Positions 16,700 through 25,052 of a stretch of DNA of 51,603 bases are shown here, one piece after another (position 1 is the first letter of the stretch; each line of letters opens with the position of its first letter). The translations under genes and the position numbers were made by a program. The notes beneath the pieces were generated by a model that saw only the letters and a program-made list of their open reading frames with translations, had not been told where the DNA came from and ran no database searches. The stretch is from IMG/VR virus record IMGVR_UViG_3300030019_000047, positions 1 to 51,603 of that record; one strand, given 5' to 3'. The stretch comes from a virus.

Positions 16700-17578
16700 T
16701 CAATCGTCAGATATGTTAATTACTGGTATCGCCCGGCATCTACACCCTATAGCATGGCCCGGCTTACCGTCATCTTTTTTAGGTAGGTCTACTCTAGTAC
16801 CGTCCGGGTAGTACAATTCGCTGCCCGGACCTTTAGTCGAGAATGTTTTCCCGTCCAAATCCATGTGGGTATGTCTCGGCGTTTTGCCTGCCGAACTATG
16901 TGCCCACTCAAACTCATCCACCCCATTTTGGTTCATGCGAGCGTTATTTAATTCGCAAAATATCTTTTTGGTCTGGTCCATTGCTATAAAATCAGCACGC
17001 TCTTTCGACGCACCAAGGGTATCCTTTAGATAAGCGCTTAGACCATATGCCCCCTGTTCGGTTCCTTGTGGAGACGTCAAAGAATTCCACACCGATTTCT
17101 CTATCTTGTCGTGGAATTCTTGGCCTACGCTTTTTATCAACGCCACGTTTTGCTGGACGGCCAGCTCCATGGAGCTTTCCCACTCTGGTTTGGGAATGTT
17201 TTTAGGCTGTTTTATGCCTAGCGACTTAAGAGATGACCCAACAGAAGAAAATGAATGTTTATCCACCTGCATGGCAAATGACTCAGGGACTTTCCCGGTC
17301 AATTTAGCTATTTTTGACTGCCACCGCTTCGCTAGTTTCATAAAAGCGGCTTTAAATCTATTTATAGGCAGCTTTGCATCGGCAGCATAATGCTCTTTGG
17401 TCCCCTCTAAGGACATTAAGGCCATTATCTCAGATTTGTAATCGGCGGCCATGCTGTCCAGCATTTCCTTAATTTGGTTGGCATACCATTCCTCTATGGC
17501 TACCGATGGGATCAGAGGCTTACCCCTGATCACTTTGTCCATTTTACGCCCGCGTTTTTTGGATGCTTTAAACACCAT
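16700..17578 (-). CDS. MuF-like phage head morphogenesis protein
   Basis: 292 residues from an ATG at 17578 that overlaps the previous stop (TAATG); a GTG two codons earlier is possible. The C-terminal 110 residues hold the Mu F/SPP1 gp7 signature: GASKERADFIAMDQTKKI, then EWAHSSAGKTPRHTHMDLDG and the terminal HAIGCRCRAIPV. The N-terminal half is helical with many lysines. These minor head proteins bind near the portal, enter the capsid and may be ejected with DNA. It sits in the usual portal-MuF-protease order. Confidence 0.82.
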   Translation of the reverse strand: MVFKASKKRGRKMDKVIRGKPLIPSVAIEEWYANQIKEMLDSMAADYKSEIMALMSLEGTKEHYAADAKLPINRFKAAFMKLAKRWQSKIAKLTGKVPESFAMQVDKHSFSSVGSSLKSLGIKQPKNIPKPEWESSMELAVQQNVALIKSVGQEFHDKIEKSVWNSLTSPQGTEQGAYGLSAYLKDTLGASKERADFIAMDQTKKIFCELNNARMNQNGVDEFEWAHSSAGKTPRHTHMDLDGKTFSTKGPGSELYYPDGTRVDLPKKDDGKPGHAIGCRCRAIPVINISDD

Positions 17579-17910
17579 TACCACTGCCCAGCTGTTGCTT
17601 TCTGTTTATGGCCTTTTGCCTTGGTCTCTAAATTAGCAGCCTTTTTCAAGTCCCCGCTTCGTCTAGCTACAGATGCTTGTTTGGTTAAATGAGATGCCAT
17701 AATCGCGTGCTCGCTTTTTGTCCTAGGTCCGTTTTTAATAATACTTTGGAGGCGCACTGCTTGATTGCTGGTATTTGCTGGCATTTTAGCAGCGGTTGCC
17801 CCCCCGCCACCTGATGAAAATTTGCCGCTGTTGTCCCGTTTTACTTCGTCCATAGCAACACTCAGCGCCGTTATAGTATCAGCAATTTTTTTACCCATTT
17901 CTTTGTTCAT
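17578..17910 (-). CDS. Small basic protein between portal and MuF
   Basis: 110 residues. Lysine- and alanine-rich, with a KRDNSGKFSSGGGGATAA linker and a basic helical C-terminus (KKAANLETKAKGHKQKATAG). The ATG overlaps the portal stop (ATGA) and the stop overlaps the MuF start, so it is translationally coupled to both. I do not recognise a family. The linker and C-terminal pattern occur in scaffold-like or DNA-associated head proteins; the function is unknown. Confidence 0.75.
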   Translation of the reverse strand: MNKEMGKKIADTITALSVAMDEVKRDNSGKFSSGGGGATAAKMPANTSNQAVRLQSIIKNGPRTKSEHAIMASHLTKQASVARRSGDLKKAANLETKAKGHKQKATAGQW

Positions 17911-20186
17911 TGTGCAGTTCCTTCATTGGTGGCCTCTGTTCTCCAGCCCATAGTATAAGGTTTCGTGTGGTCGCCGTTACCCATCCATTCTTTAAATCCC
18001 GGAACCGTGGCTACTTGTATATCGCCGAAACCATTCCAACCAGAGCCATATGCAGCATGGTACGCGTTTTCGGCGTCGCCCACGCTATTGAACCCGATAA
18101 ACGCTTTATGCTCATCAAAGGCACCCGTATCGGGGTCATTTTGGTTTACTATGTACACATTAGGGGCGTCAGGCATACGTCCCATAAACACATCCATGCC
18201 GTCACCATCAGCACCTAGTGTGTTCATTAAGTACCCATAATCATACTGCATTCGGGTAGACCATTTTGTATCGCCCAGTTGGCCCCTTCGGTAGGTCCCA
18301 GCTGGGTTTTCAATAGCGACTTGGTAGCCGTTCCACGCCACTTTAGGCATGTCTTTTTCTGACATGGAAGGCATGTCTCCCTTTAACGCCGACTCTATCT
18401 CAGGAATTACACTAGCTTGGACAGATGCATTGACACTAGGGAGGGTTATTCTTTTTGCCGGAGCTGACTTTTTGAGAAACGGCATCAACTGGTCTATAAG
18501 CCCGGCCAGTTCCGACATTTTCTCGTTTTCGTCGGTTTCTCCTTCATCTTCGGCACTGTCTCCCTCGCCCGGACCCTTTGTTTCTTCCTGTGGTTTTTCT
18601 GGCGCTCCCTCCAATGCTGCCTCGCCTTTTTCCGCATTGCCCGGATGGTCTAATTCCCCCGGCTCCAGCACTTCTTCCTCTGCATCATCTTCCTCATCCT
18701 TGATGTTGGAATACCCGGAGAATTTGTCGGCTCTCACACGTTTTCTTTCTTCATCAGGGCTGATAACCCCTGCGTTAATCAATCGCTCACCAGTGGCTGA
18801 TTTCTTATCATTGATATCTGCTTGGGTCTCTGCTGTTTTGGCGTCCGTAGGGTTCCAAGCCACTGTTACCTTGAAGTCCCACCCATTCGATTTAACCATA
18901 AGCTCATAGTGCCTACTCAGAAGAGGATCACATTCATCTGACTGGACGGTCTCTAGCTTCTCATGGTAACTCTTTTCTTCGAACTCGCCTGTAGCGTTAA
19001 ATCCTTTAGGGGACGTGCCCAATAGTTTAGTAGCGGGTGTCTCTGCGATAGCTGCCACTAATTGGTATTGACTCATTATGAGAGAGTCGAAGTCAGCCAG
19101 CGATGTGTCCGACTCTTCCATAGCTTCTTCCATCCCCAGCACTTTAATGGCGTGGTTATCCCGATAAGCTATCCACTGTTCTAGTCTCCCCTCAAATCCT
19201 TTTTGATCCGCTGCTACCTTTTTCAAGTCGACATGTAGTGCAGTTGTTCGTTTGGACATCGCCAGTAAAGGCGCTTCATTGGCGACGCGCTCTGCTGCAT
19301 AGACACGTTCATATATGCGCTGGACCAAAGAGAGGCCGCCGTAGTATATGGTGGGTTTTAAGATATCGGCCACTTCAGGCCCTAGCGCCACATGCAAATG
19401 GGTCCAGTGGTACTTTTTCCCGCCGACTACCCACCAAGTGGGCTTGTAAAATCGCATCGAGGCCGGGTCGGTGGCCGCTTTGGTGTCTAGAAGGGGAGAA
19501 CACCAATACGGGTCAATCTGGCGTATCCCTTTATATGACCCCTTACGGACCGCGTCGATATTGAATGGCATTTCTAAAGCGTCGGCGTCTTCGTAGTCGA
19601 CATCAAAAATTACTATACGAATGCCAAAGATATTTGTGAATTTTACCATATTGGAGAGATGGTTTTTAACCCCGTACTCCACATCAATTTGGTTTATTTC
19701 TTCCAACACCACAGGGTCGATATCAGTACCATCAGCGATATTTAAGTCCCACCCGTGGCGGACCGCATCTAGGCCAGATTGTTCACATGCCTTATTTATC
19801 AGCCATTGTTGCGCCATAATAGCACATGTTTGCCATCCGATAAACCCTTGGCTCATATACCATGATGTGATACCCTCGGGGACCCCATACATACCCATCG
19901 AGCCACCCTTAAGAGTGGACGCCCCGGTAGAATCATCACCCACAAATCCTTTGTGGACCACAGCAGAGTCCATGGCGATGCCTTTCGCGGATTCTTTCTC
20001 CTCGGGGGCGATATCATCCAAAGCAGATCGGAGAGCGGGAGTTTGACCGTCTTCCAAAGAGTCGTTTCGTCTGATGCGCGCAAATGGGCTTAGGGGATCT
20101 AACCGTTCGGGGTAGGGGTCCTGCGTAGGCGGCTTTTGTTCGCCTCGCAGGATGATCTTGATCGCAAGAGCAATTCTGTTAAACAT
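17907..20186 (-). CDS. Portal protein with C-terminal pyrophosphatase-like domain
   Basis: 759 residues, far longer than a normal portal. Residues 1 to about 480 are a DUF1073/HI1409-type portal that forms the dodecameric DNA gate (IGWQTCAIMAQQWLINKACE near 115; ATKLLGTSPKGFNATGEFE near 410). Residues about 490-600 are an acidic, proline- and glutamate-rich linker. Residues about 616-735 match the inorganic pyrophosphatase-like (InPase) domain of phage polyvalent proteins: YDYGYL, then GADGDGMDVF with Asp660, Asp662 and Asp665, then NVYIVNQNDPDTGAFDEHKA and GFKEWM. The D-G-D-x-x-D-V core is the family I pyrophosphatase metal-binding signature. First gene after its own promoter. Confidence 0.85.
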   Translation of the reverse strand: MFNRIALAIKIILRGEQKPPTQDPYPERLDPLSPFARIRRNDSLEDGQTPALRSALDDIAPEEKESAKGIAMDSAVVHKGFVGDDSTGASTLKGGSMGMYGVPEGITSWYMSQGFIGWQTCAIMAQQWLINKACEQSGLDAVRHGWDLNIADGTDIDPVVLEEINQIDVEYGVKNHLSNMVKFTNIFGIRIVIFDVDYEDADALEMPFNIDAVRKGSYKGIRQIDPYWCSPLLDTKAATDPASMRFYKPTWWVVGGKKYHWTHLHVALGPEVADILKPTIYYGGLSLVQRIYERVYAAERVANEAPLLAMSKRTTALHVDLKKVAADQKGFEGRLEQWIAYRDNHAIKVLGMEEAMEESDTSLADFDSLIMSQYQLVAAIAETPATKLLGTSPKGFNATGEFEEKSYHEKLETVQSDECDPLLSRHYELMVKSNGWDFKVTVAWNPTDAKTAETQADINDKKSATGERLINAGVISPDEERKRVRADKFSGYSNIKDEEDDAEEEVLEPGELDHPGNAEKGEAALEGAPEKPQEETKGPGEGDSAEDEGETDENEKMSELAGLIDQLMPFLKKSAPAKRITLPSVNASVQASVIPEIESALKGDMPSMSEKDMPKVAWNGYQVAIENPAGTYRRGQLGDTKWSTRMQYDYGYLMNTLGADGDGMDVFMGRMPDAPNVYIVNQNDPDTGAFDEHKAFIGFNSVGDAENAYHAAYGSGWNGFGDIQVATVPGFKEWMGNGDHTKPYTMGWRTEATNEGTAQ

Positions 20187-20219
20187 CGGTCGCGCCGCCT
20201 GTGATGTGGTTTAGCCCAC

Positions 20220-20249
20220 ATTATATCATGACGACGCCCCCAAAGTCAA
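20220..20249 (-). promoter_or_regulatory. Portal promoter
   Basis: TTGACT (20249-20244), 18-bp spacer and TATAAT (20225-20220), with TGA before the -10, in the 59-base gap between the large terminase stop and the portal start. Its -35 ends in T, as at the small terminase promoter. Confidence 0.7.
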
Positions 20250-21679
20250 TAGAAGCCAAACCCCGCCCCAAAACTCGGTGACGCGTCTTTTATCTCGTGG
20301 AATTTCTGGTCTTCCTCTGACCACTGCCAAGTAGCTAGGCTATCCGTGAAAGTAAAGAATGAATCTGGCTTTTGCGTAGATAGATGCTCCACTGCGTATC
20401 TTATCGCATCCCACAGATGGTCATTTCCCTTTTCAAATGTAGGTAATATTTTCCCCGTTCTAGCATCCACTTTCCAACGGTACTTTTTGGACTCGACTAT
20501 TAGATTAGCGCATCTAGGGTGGATGTATATCCGATCGAAGTTGTTTATGAACATCAGTCCATTCTCAACCGACCCTGCCGCCTTCTTAGCTGGCTCACAG
20601 TCTATCCCACATTCGTTCATCTTGTTTATAGCCAACGGCAAAGATGAATCAGCTCGAATTGTCGGCTGGGGCACCCCATGCATCTTAACAACTAATCCCG
20701 GCAATTCAGAAGAAAATAGGGGAGGTAGCTCGTCTAGACTATGATTATTTGTGTATAGCTCATAGTCCACCCATAAACAAGCCTTCCCCCGCTCATTCAG
20801 TGCTATGAACAGACGTACGCCTGCTGTGGGATCAGCGCCGCCATTGCTCCAGTCAGCCCCGAACAGAAATTCCTGTTTACCCCAAGGAGGAGCCTCAAAT
20901 TCTCTTTCTTCCGAACGTTTAATTACTGTATTACCTACGATGTGCTTAGTGTGGCCGAGCCATATCCAGCAGTAGTCAGCAATAGCTTGGTTTTTGGCAT
21001 CCTCTGTGGGGGCGTCAATTATTCTTTGAAGTGAGTTTAACCGGTCTGACTCCAGTGACTCAGTGAAGTACGGGTTGTCGTAATAGTTCACAACAACGGC
21101 TAATCTGTCCTCATACCCCGGCTGTCCTGCTTTAGCCACCAGTTCTTGGTACACAAAAGCATCTTCATCCTCGGGGTTCATTGTGAACAGCAATCTGTTC
21201 CCGGTAGTACGTATCGATGGTAGCAGCTTTTCCATTGTCTCTTTAGAAATACCTTGAGCCTCTTCCCCCCAAAATACCTTTATTCCCGCCACAGATTTAA
21301 GGGAATCGATGTTGGACCTCAGACCCTTAAATATTGCTACCGATCCTGTCTTCTTTGATTTAATGTATTTCTGGGCGGTGTCGAACATATGGTCCCGACC
21401 CTGACGGGCTATAGCCAGCTCCAGCTCTGCTTTGGATGAGTCCGCTATGGATACTTGAAGCTCACGCCCGCACAGTACTTTCATCGGGGATGAGTGCATG
21501 TACCGAGTTACCGCATCAGCTACATTGTACGTTTTCCCTGACCCTCGACCACCTACAAAGGTTATGATGCGGTAATTTCGTATCTCCCCGTTCACTGGGT
21601 CAAGCACTACAAAAGGGTTCGGCCTTGCCTTGGCTTCTTCAGGATCAAATGGCTTTAGTTCCTTGTCGATATCAAACAC
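20246..21679 (-). CDS. terL: Terminase large subunit
   Basis: 477 residues. ATPase motor: Walker A GGRGSGKT at 43-50, Walker B IKVFWGEEA at about 133-141, motif III FTMNP at 165-169. Nuclease: GADWSNGG with Asp276, IRADSS with Asp344, and HLWDAIRYAVE with Asp424, the three acids of the RNase H-like fold. This is the PBSX/Terminase_3-type large subunit, which cuts concatemeric DNA and pumps it through the portal. It starts at GTG with a GGAGG site overlapping the small-subunit stop. All motifs are intact. Confidence 0.95.
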   Translation of the reverse strand: MFDIDKELKPFDPEEAKARPNPFVVLDPVNGEIRNYRIITFVGGRGSGKTYNVADAVTRYMHSSPMKVLCGRELQVSIADSSKAELELAIARQGRDHMFDTAQKYIKSKKTGSVAIFKGLRSNIDSLKSVAGIKVFWGEEAQGISKETMEKLLPSIRTTGNRLLFTMNPEDEDAFVYQELVAKAGQPGYEDRLAVVVNYYDNPYFTESLESDRLNSLQRIIDAPTEDAKNQAIADYCWIWLGHTKHIVGNTVIKRSEEREFEAPPWGKQEFLFGADWSNGGADPTAGVRLFIALNERGKACLWVDYELYTNNHSLDELPPLFSSELPGLVVKMHGVPQPTIRADSSLPLAINKMNECGIDCEPAKKAAGSVENGLMFINNFDRIYIHPRCANLIVESKKYRWKVDARTGKILPTFEKGNDHLWDAIRYAVEHLSTQKPDSFFTFTDSLATWQWSEEDQKFHEIKDASPSFGAGFGFY

Positions 21680-22149
21680 TATCTAACCTCCCAAGGAGCT
21701 GGTGTTTTAGCCTCATCATCTGCGTTAGGATCATTGACATACTTTTCAGCCATTTCAAGCAACCTAGCCGCAGATGTCAGATCTACCACCCTACGGTGAT
21801 ACACATTACCTTCTTTATCATATACGGGTCTTTCAATCTCACCTAACGCCATATCGAGCGCTCTGGATAGCCTTGCCTGAAGCCCCACACGAGTAAATGT
21901 GGTAACTTCTGAGTATTGCTGACCCACGTCCGCTATTGCCGCTTGTGTTAATGGATCAGACAAGTACATGCTTACTTCTTGGTCGCTGATCCCCACATCA
22001 AGCATTTTGTGAGTAGAATACCCTGACCGTATGTACCAGCACACAAATAACTTTTTGTCGTTAGGTAGATTTATCCACTCTTCATCTTTGTGTTTCTCCA
22101 CCAACGCTTTAAAGTCCATGGCGTCGGTCATTGTCGGAATTGCTGTCAT
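21679..22149 (-). CDS. terS: Terminase small subunit
   Basis: 156 residues from the ATG at 22149, which has an AGAGGA site 5 bases upstream. A longer frame to 22179 would begin inside the -10 box, so it is rejected. The N-terminal region DKKLFVCWYIRSGYSTHKMLDVG..DQEVSMYLSDP has the helix-turn-helix DNA-binding pattern of small terminases, followed by a helical oligomerisation region (LQARLSRALDMALGEIERPV) and an acidic C-terminus for large-subunit contact. It selects phage DNA for packaging. Adjacent to terL in the standard order. Confidence 0.88.
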   Translation of the reverse strand: MTAIPTMTDAMDFKALVEKHKDEEWINLPNDKKLFVCWYIRSGYSTHKMLDVGISDQEVSMYLSDPLTQAAIADVGQQYSEVTTFTRVGLQARLSRALDMALGEIERPVYDKEGNVYHRRVVDLTSAARLLEMAEKYVNDPNADDEAKTPAPWEVR

Positions 22150-22178
22150 ATATTCCTCTGACATGGGTGATTTTTTCA

Positions 22179-22207
22179 ATTATACCACAGAAAACTTGTG
22201 AAGTCAA
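22179..22207 (-). promoter_or_regulatory. Promoter for terminase operon
   Basis: TTGACT (22207-22202), 17-bp spacer and TATAAT (22184-22179), with TGTGG before the -10. The spacer contains a CACA...TGTG dyad. Confidence 0.8.
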
Positions 22208-22559
22208 TGTGGGTTAGGGCATCCCTCCGAGGGTTAGATATAATGCCAACAAGTCCCAAGAAGCAAATTTAAAACTTAGAACCAAGAACACCGTCCGGCG
22301 CGGCCTCTTGGTTCCCTCTATTTCTTTTTATTTATTTTTAGGTTAGGGGTTAGGGTAGGATAGGGGTCCGGAGATTGGAAGAAGACCATTATTCTCCGAG
22401 ACAAAGCCGCTGGCTCTGGATCACCATGAACTATCTTGGTTCGAATATCCTCGGACCCCTAACCTATATCTCTAAAAAGTCCAGACATGGCTGAGGCCGC
22501 GTCGGTAGCGGCCTCAGGTGGGTTAGATGTGATTATGGCCCAGCGGATAGGTATGTCTA
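22208..22559. other. Non-coding structured region A, G-rich
   Basis: About 350 bases without a supported gene. It has GGGTTAG-type motifs at 22211, 22231, 22342-22355 and 22520, and a telomere-like tract GGTTAGGGGTTAGGGTAGG (22341-22359) continuing into TAGGGG. It also has a 9-bp stem GAACCAAGA/TCTTGGTTC (22279-22287, 22306-22314) followed by a T-rich run, a 12-bp inverted repeat (22339-22350 with 22455-22466) and a perfect 10-bp hairpin (22491-22500, 22508-22517). Two blocks recur in region B at 37,290 and 37,400: 23 of 26 and 19 of 20 bases match. Possible replication origin, regulatory RNA or packaging site; undecided. Confidence 0.6.
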
Positions 22560-23255
22560 TCAGTGAACAGTTGGGTCAATAGACATCGGTTTTGTGGGCT
22601 GTGTGGCGGCCATATCATCCCTATCAAACATGATGGCCTGTCCTTCATTTTCCCCCACTGCTTTGCAAATGTCAATATACGCTGCCATATGTGCGCATAT
22701 CATAACCCCTAACGATTGGCTGTTGTTCCACACTTCATCGCCATGAGTTTCAAAATATCGACCTAATTTACGAGAATGCATGCTAACAGCGATAACCGAC
22801 GACACACCTGCCGACGTCTCTTTATATTCCCCGGTAAAAGGGTCGTGGTCAGAATGCCCGTGCTTGATGGCCATCAACATCTCAAAACAAGATGGTCTCA
22901 CCTTTCCTGACAAAGCTATCTCCGCTGATTTTGCTCTTAGGTCATCATATCTGCGGGCATATTCTTCTTTAGAGGTGGCTTCAGATATGCCCAGATATTT
23001 GTTCATAGCAACCGCAAGCATCCCGGCAACTATGATACACCCATTTCTAACATCAGAAATAGCATAATCAGAAAAAGCTTGAGGCCCTTTCCGCGCTACT
23101 TCTGAAAGGATGATTCTCGCTTCAAGAGCCGAGGCAACTATGATGCCAACTCGGTCATCAAGGCGAATATCTTTATCAAGGTTTAAGCTGAGGGCTAGAC
23201 CGGCCACCACATGATAGATCAGGTTTTCTTTAAAAGGTTCTATATTGAGCTTCAT
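22560..23255 (-). CDS. Unknown protein, last gene of the leftward early block
   Basis: 231 residues, with a clear AGGAGA site before the ATG. Not recognised. It is mostly helical. IIVASALEARIILSEVARKG and CIIVAGMLAVAMNKYLG are amphipathic or hydrophobic helices but too short and interrupted for confident membrane spans. There is a His-rich AIKHGHSDHDPFTGEY segment and a C-terminal NEGQAIMFDRDD. The start overlaps the stop of the hexapeptide-repeat gene (ATGA-type), so they are co-translated. Function unknown. Confidence 0.75.
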   Translation of the reverse strand: MKLNIEPFKENLIYHVVAGLALSLNLDKDIRLDDRVGIIVASALEARIILSEVARKGPQAFSDYAISDVRNGCIIVAGMLAVAMNKYLGISEATSKEEYARRYDDLRAKSAEIALSGKVRPSCFEMLMAIKHGHSDHDPFTGEYKETSAGVSSVIAVSMHSRKLGRYFETHGDEVWNNSQSLGVMICAHMAAYIDICKAVGENEGQAIMFDRDDMAATQPTKPMSIDPTVH

Positions 23256-23752
23256 TTGGTTCTCCTGTGTGATTCTTTTTCTCGACGAATTACATCTTGG
23301 TGCGGGTCAACCGCTAAGTCGGGTCGTCCTGACAAAAACATGGACCCGACCCCCACAATAACTGGTCGCGTGAATGTGGGCCTATCACCGAACCAAGATT
23401 GGTCCCCGATGCGGATGTGGCTTCCCATAAACGAGCAACGATCCCCGAACGTACACTCACTGCCGAATGATGAGCCATTATTGAAGATAGCCCCTTTTAG
23501 GGTGTAGGTGTGGTGGCCGAAATAGCACCCTGCCCCGAACGATACGTCATTCTGGATTCTCGCCCGGTTCCCGATCACACAATGAGTGCCCACTAAAGAG
23601 TGGTGGCCGAACGACACACCATCCCCAAACCGGCATCTATTGCCGATGTGGCAGTGATGGCCTATCTCAGAATAGTTAGGGAAAATGGTGTCTTCACCCA
23701 CCATCGTAAACGGCGGAACGATATACCCGCCACGAAGATTTTTGTCGAACAT
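23252..23752 (-). CDS. Hexapeptide-repeat protein 1 (left-handed beta-helix)
   Basis: 166 residues. From about residue 30 to 125 it repeats a six-residue unit with (I/F)G at positions 2-3 (HIGNRC, RFGDGV, SFGHHS, LVGTHC, VIGNRA, ... SFGAGC, YFGHHT), the signature of left-handed beta-helix proteins such as acyl- and acetyltransferases. No catalytic loop is evident, and it is shorter than typical trimeric enzymes, so a structural or binding role is as likely. A related protein is encoded at 24345-25016. Good GAGGG site before ATG. Confidence 0.75.
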   Translation of the reverse strand: MFDKNLRGGYIVPPFTMVGEDTIFPNYSEIGHHCHIGNRCRFGDGVSFGHHSLVGTHCVIGNRARIQNDVSFGAGCYFGHHTYTLKGAIFNNGSSFGSECTFGDRCSFMGSHIRIGDQSWFGDRPTFTRPVIVGVGSMFLSGRPDLAVDPHQDVIRREKESHRRTK

Positions 23753-23929
23753 CTATTTGCCCTCGGAAATGTTGCTAAGCATTTTATTTATGTCGATGCA
23801 CATCGAGGCGTTTGCGGCTGCTTCTTCGTTGCTGTGGTCGCACATAAGCTGCAGAAGCAACTCATTTTGGAAGCTGATCAGAGCCATTTTAACAGTCAGT
23901 ATTTGGCTCGGCGTAAGGTCTAGTTTCAT
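23753..23929 (-). CDS. Small unknown protein
   Basis: 58 residues. The ATG at 23929 has a GGAGAG site and sits 29 bases after the promoter -10; a longer in-frame start at 23986 would precede the promoter and is not used. The sequence is one helical region (SQILTVKMALISFQNELLLQLM) followed by an acidic tail, compatible with a small dimer. No family recognised. Confidence 0.65.
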   Translation of the reverse strand: MKLDLTPSQILTVKMALISFQNELLLQLMCDHSNEEAAANASMCIDINKMLSNISEGK

Positions 23930-23957
23930 TATACTCTCCGGTGTGTTTGATGTAATC

Positions 23958-23986
23958 ATTATACCACATTTTTGAAATGCTGTCAA
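23958..23986 (-). promoter_or_regulatory. Promoter within the leftward early block
   Basis: TTGACA (23986-23981), 17-bp spacer and TATAAT (23963-23958), with TGTGG before the -10. The spacer has a GCATTT/AAATGT dyad. Confidence 0.82.
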
Positions 23987-24079
23987 TCATATATCGCATC
24001 AATGAGAGACACGGGAAGGCGTTTTGTATTTTTGAGGTATATCTGTGGGGATGTAGGTCAGAAAGACAAAGGGAGAAAG

Positions 24080-24106
24080 CCGGGGAAAGCTCGTTGGCCG
24101 CCCCGG
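24080..24106 (-). terminator. Probable terminator upstream of the 23958 promoter
   Basis: Stem CCGGGG/CCCCGG with a 15-base loop, followed on the minus strand by the pyrimidine run CTTTCTCCCTTTGTC. It lies in a 134-base gap after the gene that ends at 24121. The loop is long and the U-tract interrupted, so confidence is moderate. Confidence 0.45.
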
Positions 24107-24120
24107 AATAGTGCGCAGGT

Positions 24121-24348
24121 TTATTTGATTTGTGACGCCATGATCTCTTGGCGTTCGCTTTCTTTAAGGCCGAGCCACACTTTAGCTAACTGACGAGAAC
24201 GCTCTTTGCTGTGGCCTTTCTCCATAAACAGTTTAATCAATGTCTTTTTACTGCGACCCTTATAAAAACTGTTGGGACCCTTACGGGGCTGATGGCTATC
24301 GGCAGGCCACACCTCGGGCTTGTCTTGAACTATTTCATGCGGGATCAT
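24121..24348 (-). CDS. Small basic protein
   Basis: 75 residues. The C-terminal two-thirds is a helical basic segment (SKKTLIKLFMEKGHSKERSRQLAKVWLGL) that could form a helix-turn-helix-like DNA contact. The N-terminus is proline-rich. The start overlaps the stop of the second hexapeptide-repeat gene (ATGAATG context with an AGAGG site). No family recognised; a nucleic-acid binding role is only a guess from composition. Confidence 0.7.
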   Translation of the reverse strand: MIPHEIVQDKPEVWPADSHQPRKGPNSFYKGRSKKTLIKLFMEKGHSKERSRQLAKVWLGLKESERQEIMASQIK

Positions 24349-25016
24349 TCATCACCTCTGCTGCCAATGATGCATTTGCTCTGGACTACTGGATGTCTTC
24401 CCTTCCAGCCGTCCTCAATAGTGACACCTGTCTCCAAATGGACGGGGGCCTCAAACGTAGCTAAAACATCAACAACCGAGTCTTGGCCTATTCTGGCACT
24501 GCCGTGGAAACTGGAGTTAGCCCCGACATAACATCTGCTCCCCAAAACTCCCCCAAACCAGAAAGTAGCGCATTCTCCGATGACAGTGCGGCTCCCCACC
24601 ACTATTGCATTGAATTTGGAATGGCCGCCGATATTGCAGCGTTGACCGATGGTAGTATGCCCGCGAAACAGACATGAACAACCGATAAACACATCATCAG
24701 CCACGACCACACCATTGAAACCGCAAAAGCCCCCAATAACGCTTCTGAACCCGATAGAACAACCAATACCAAACGACGCGTAACTACCAATGCGGCATCT
24801 TGAACCAAATGAGCAATATGCTCCGAACGAACAATTAGTGCCGAAAACGACACCATCCATGAACGCGCAGTTGTCGCCGAATCTGGTGTCATCAGGAATG
24901 ACGCTGCCTGCGGGTATTACTGTACAATCCGGGATTTCATACCCATAAACATTTTCGTTTTGTGCGTTAGAGCTTACTACGCGCTTAGGGAATCTTGTGA
25001 CATCAAAATGACTCAT
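24345..25016 (-). CDS. Hexapeptide-repeat protein 2 (left-handed beta-helix)
   Basis: 223 residues from the ATG at 25016, preceded by GGAGAGATAAAATG. About residues 45-190 repeat a six-residue unit: VFGTNC, SFGAYC, SFGSRC, RIGSYA, SFGIGC, SIGFRS, VIGGFC, then later TIGQRC, NIGGHS. Cysteine is strikingly frequent at the sixth position. The fold should be a left-handed parallel beta-helix. It lacks the loops and histidine expected in acyltransferases of this fold. Related to the protein at 23252-23752 but with more coils. Function unknown. Confidence 0.75.
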   Translation of the reverse strand: MSHFDVTRFPKRVVSSNAQNENVYGYEIPDCTVIPAGSVIPDDTRFGDNCAFMDGVVFGTNCSFGAYCSFGSRCRIGSYASFGIGCSIGFRSVIGGFCGFNGVVVADDVFIGCSCLFRGHTTIGQRCNIGGHSKFNAIVVGSRTVIGECATFWFGGVLGSRCYVGANSSFHGSARIGQDSVVDVLATFEAPVHLETGVTIEDGWKGRHPVVQSKCIIGSRGDE

Positions 25017-25052
25017 TTTATCTCTCCAGACAACCACGTCCTTGTGGTCGCA

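Noticed and set aside
18349-18909. 186-codon plus-strand frame opposite the portal linker
   Set aside because: Ser-rich antisense shadow of the acidic linker; no start signal.
22149-22179. Earlier start for the small terminase
   Set aside because: It would begin within the -10 box; the ATG at 22149 has a good AGAGGA site.
22362-22460. tRNA-like fold: 9-bp terminal stem and a GGTTCGAA sequence near the 3' side
   Set aside because: The putative T-arm does not form a 5-bp stem and no anticodon or D-arm fits; better explained by the region A inverted repeats.
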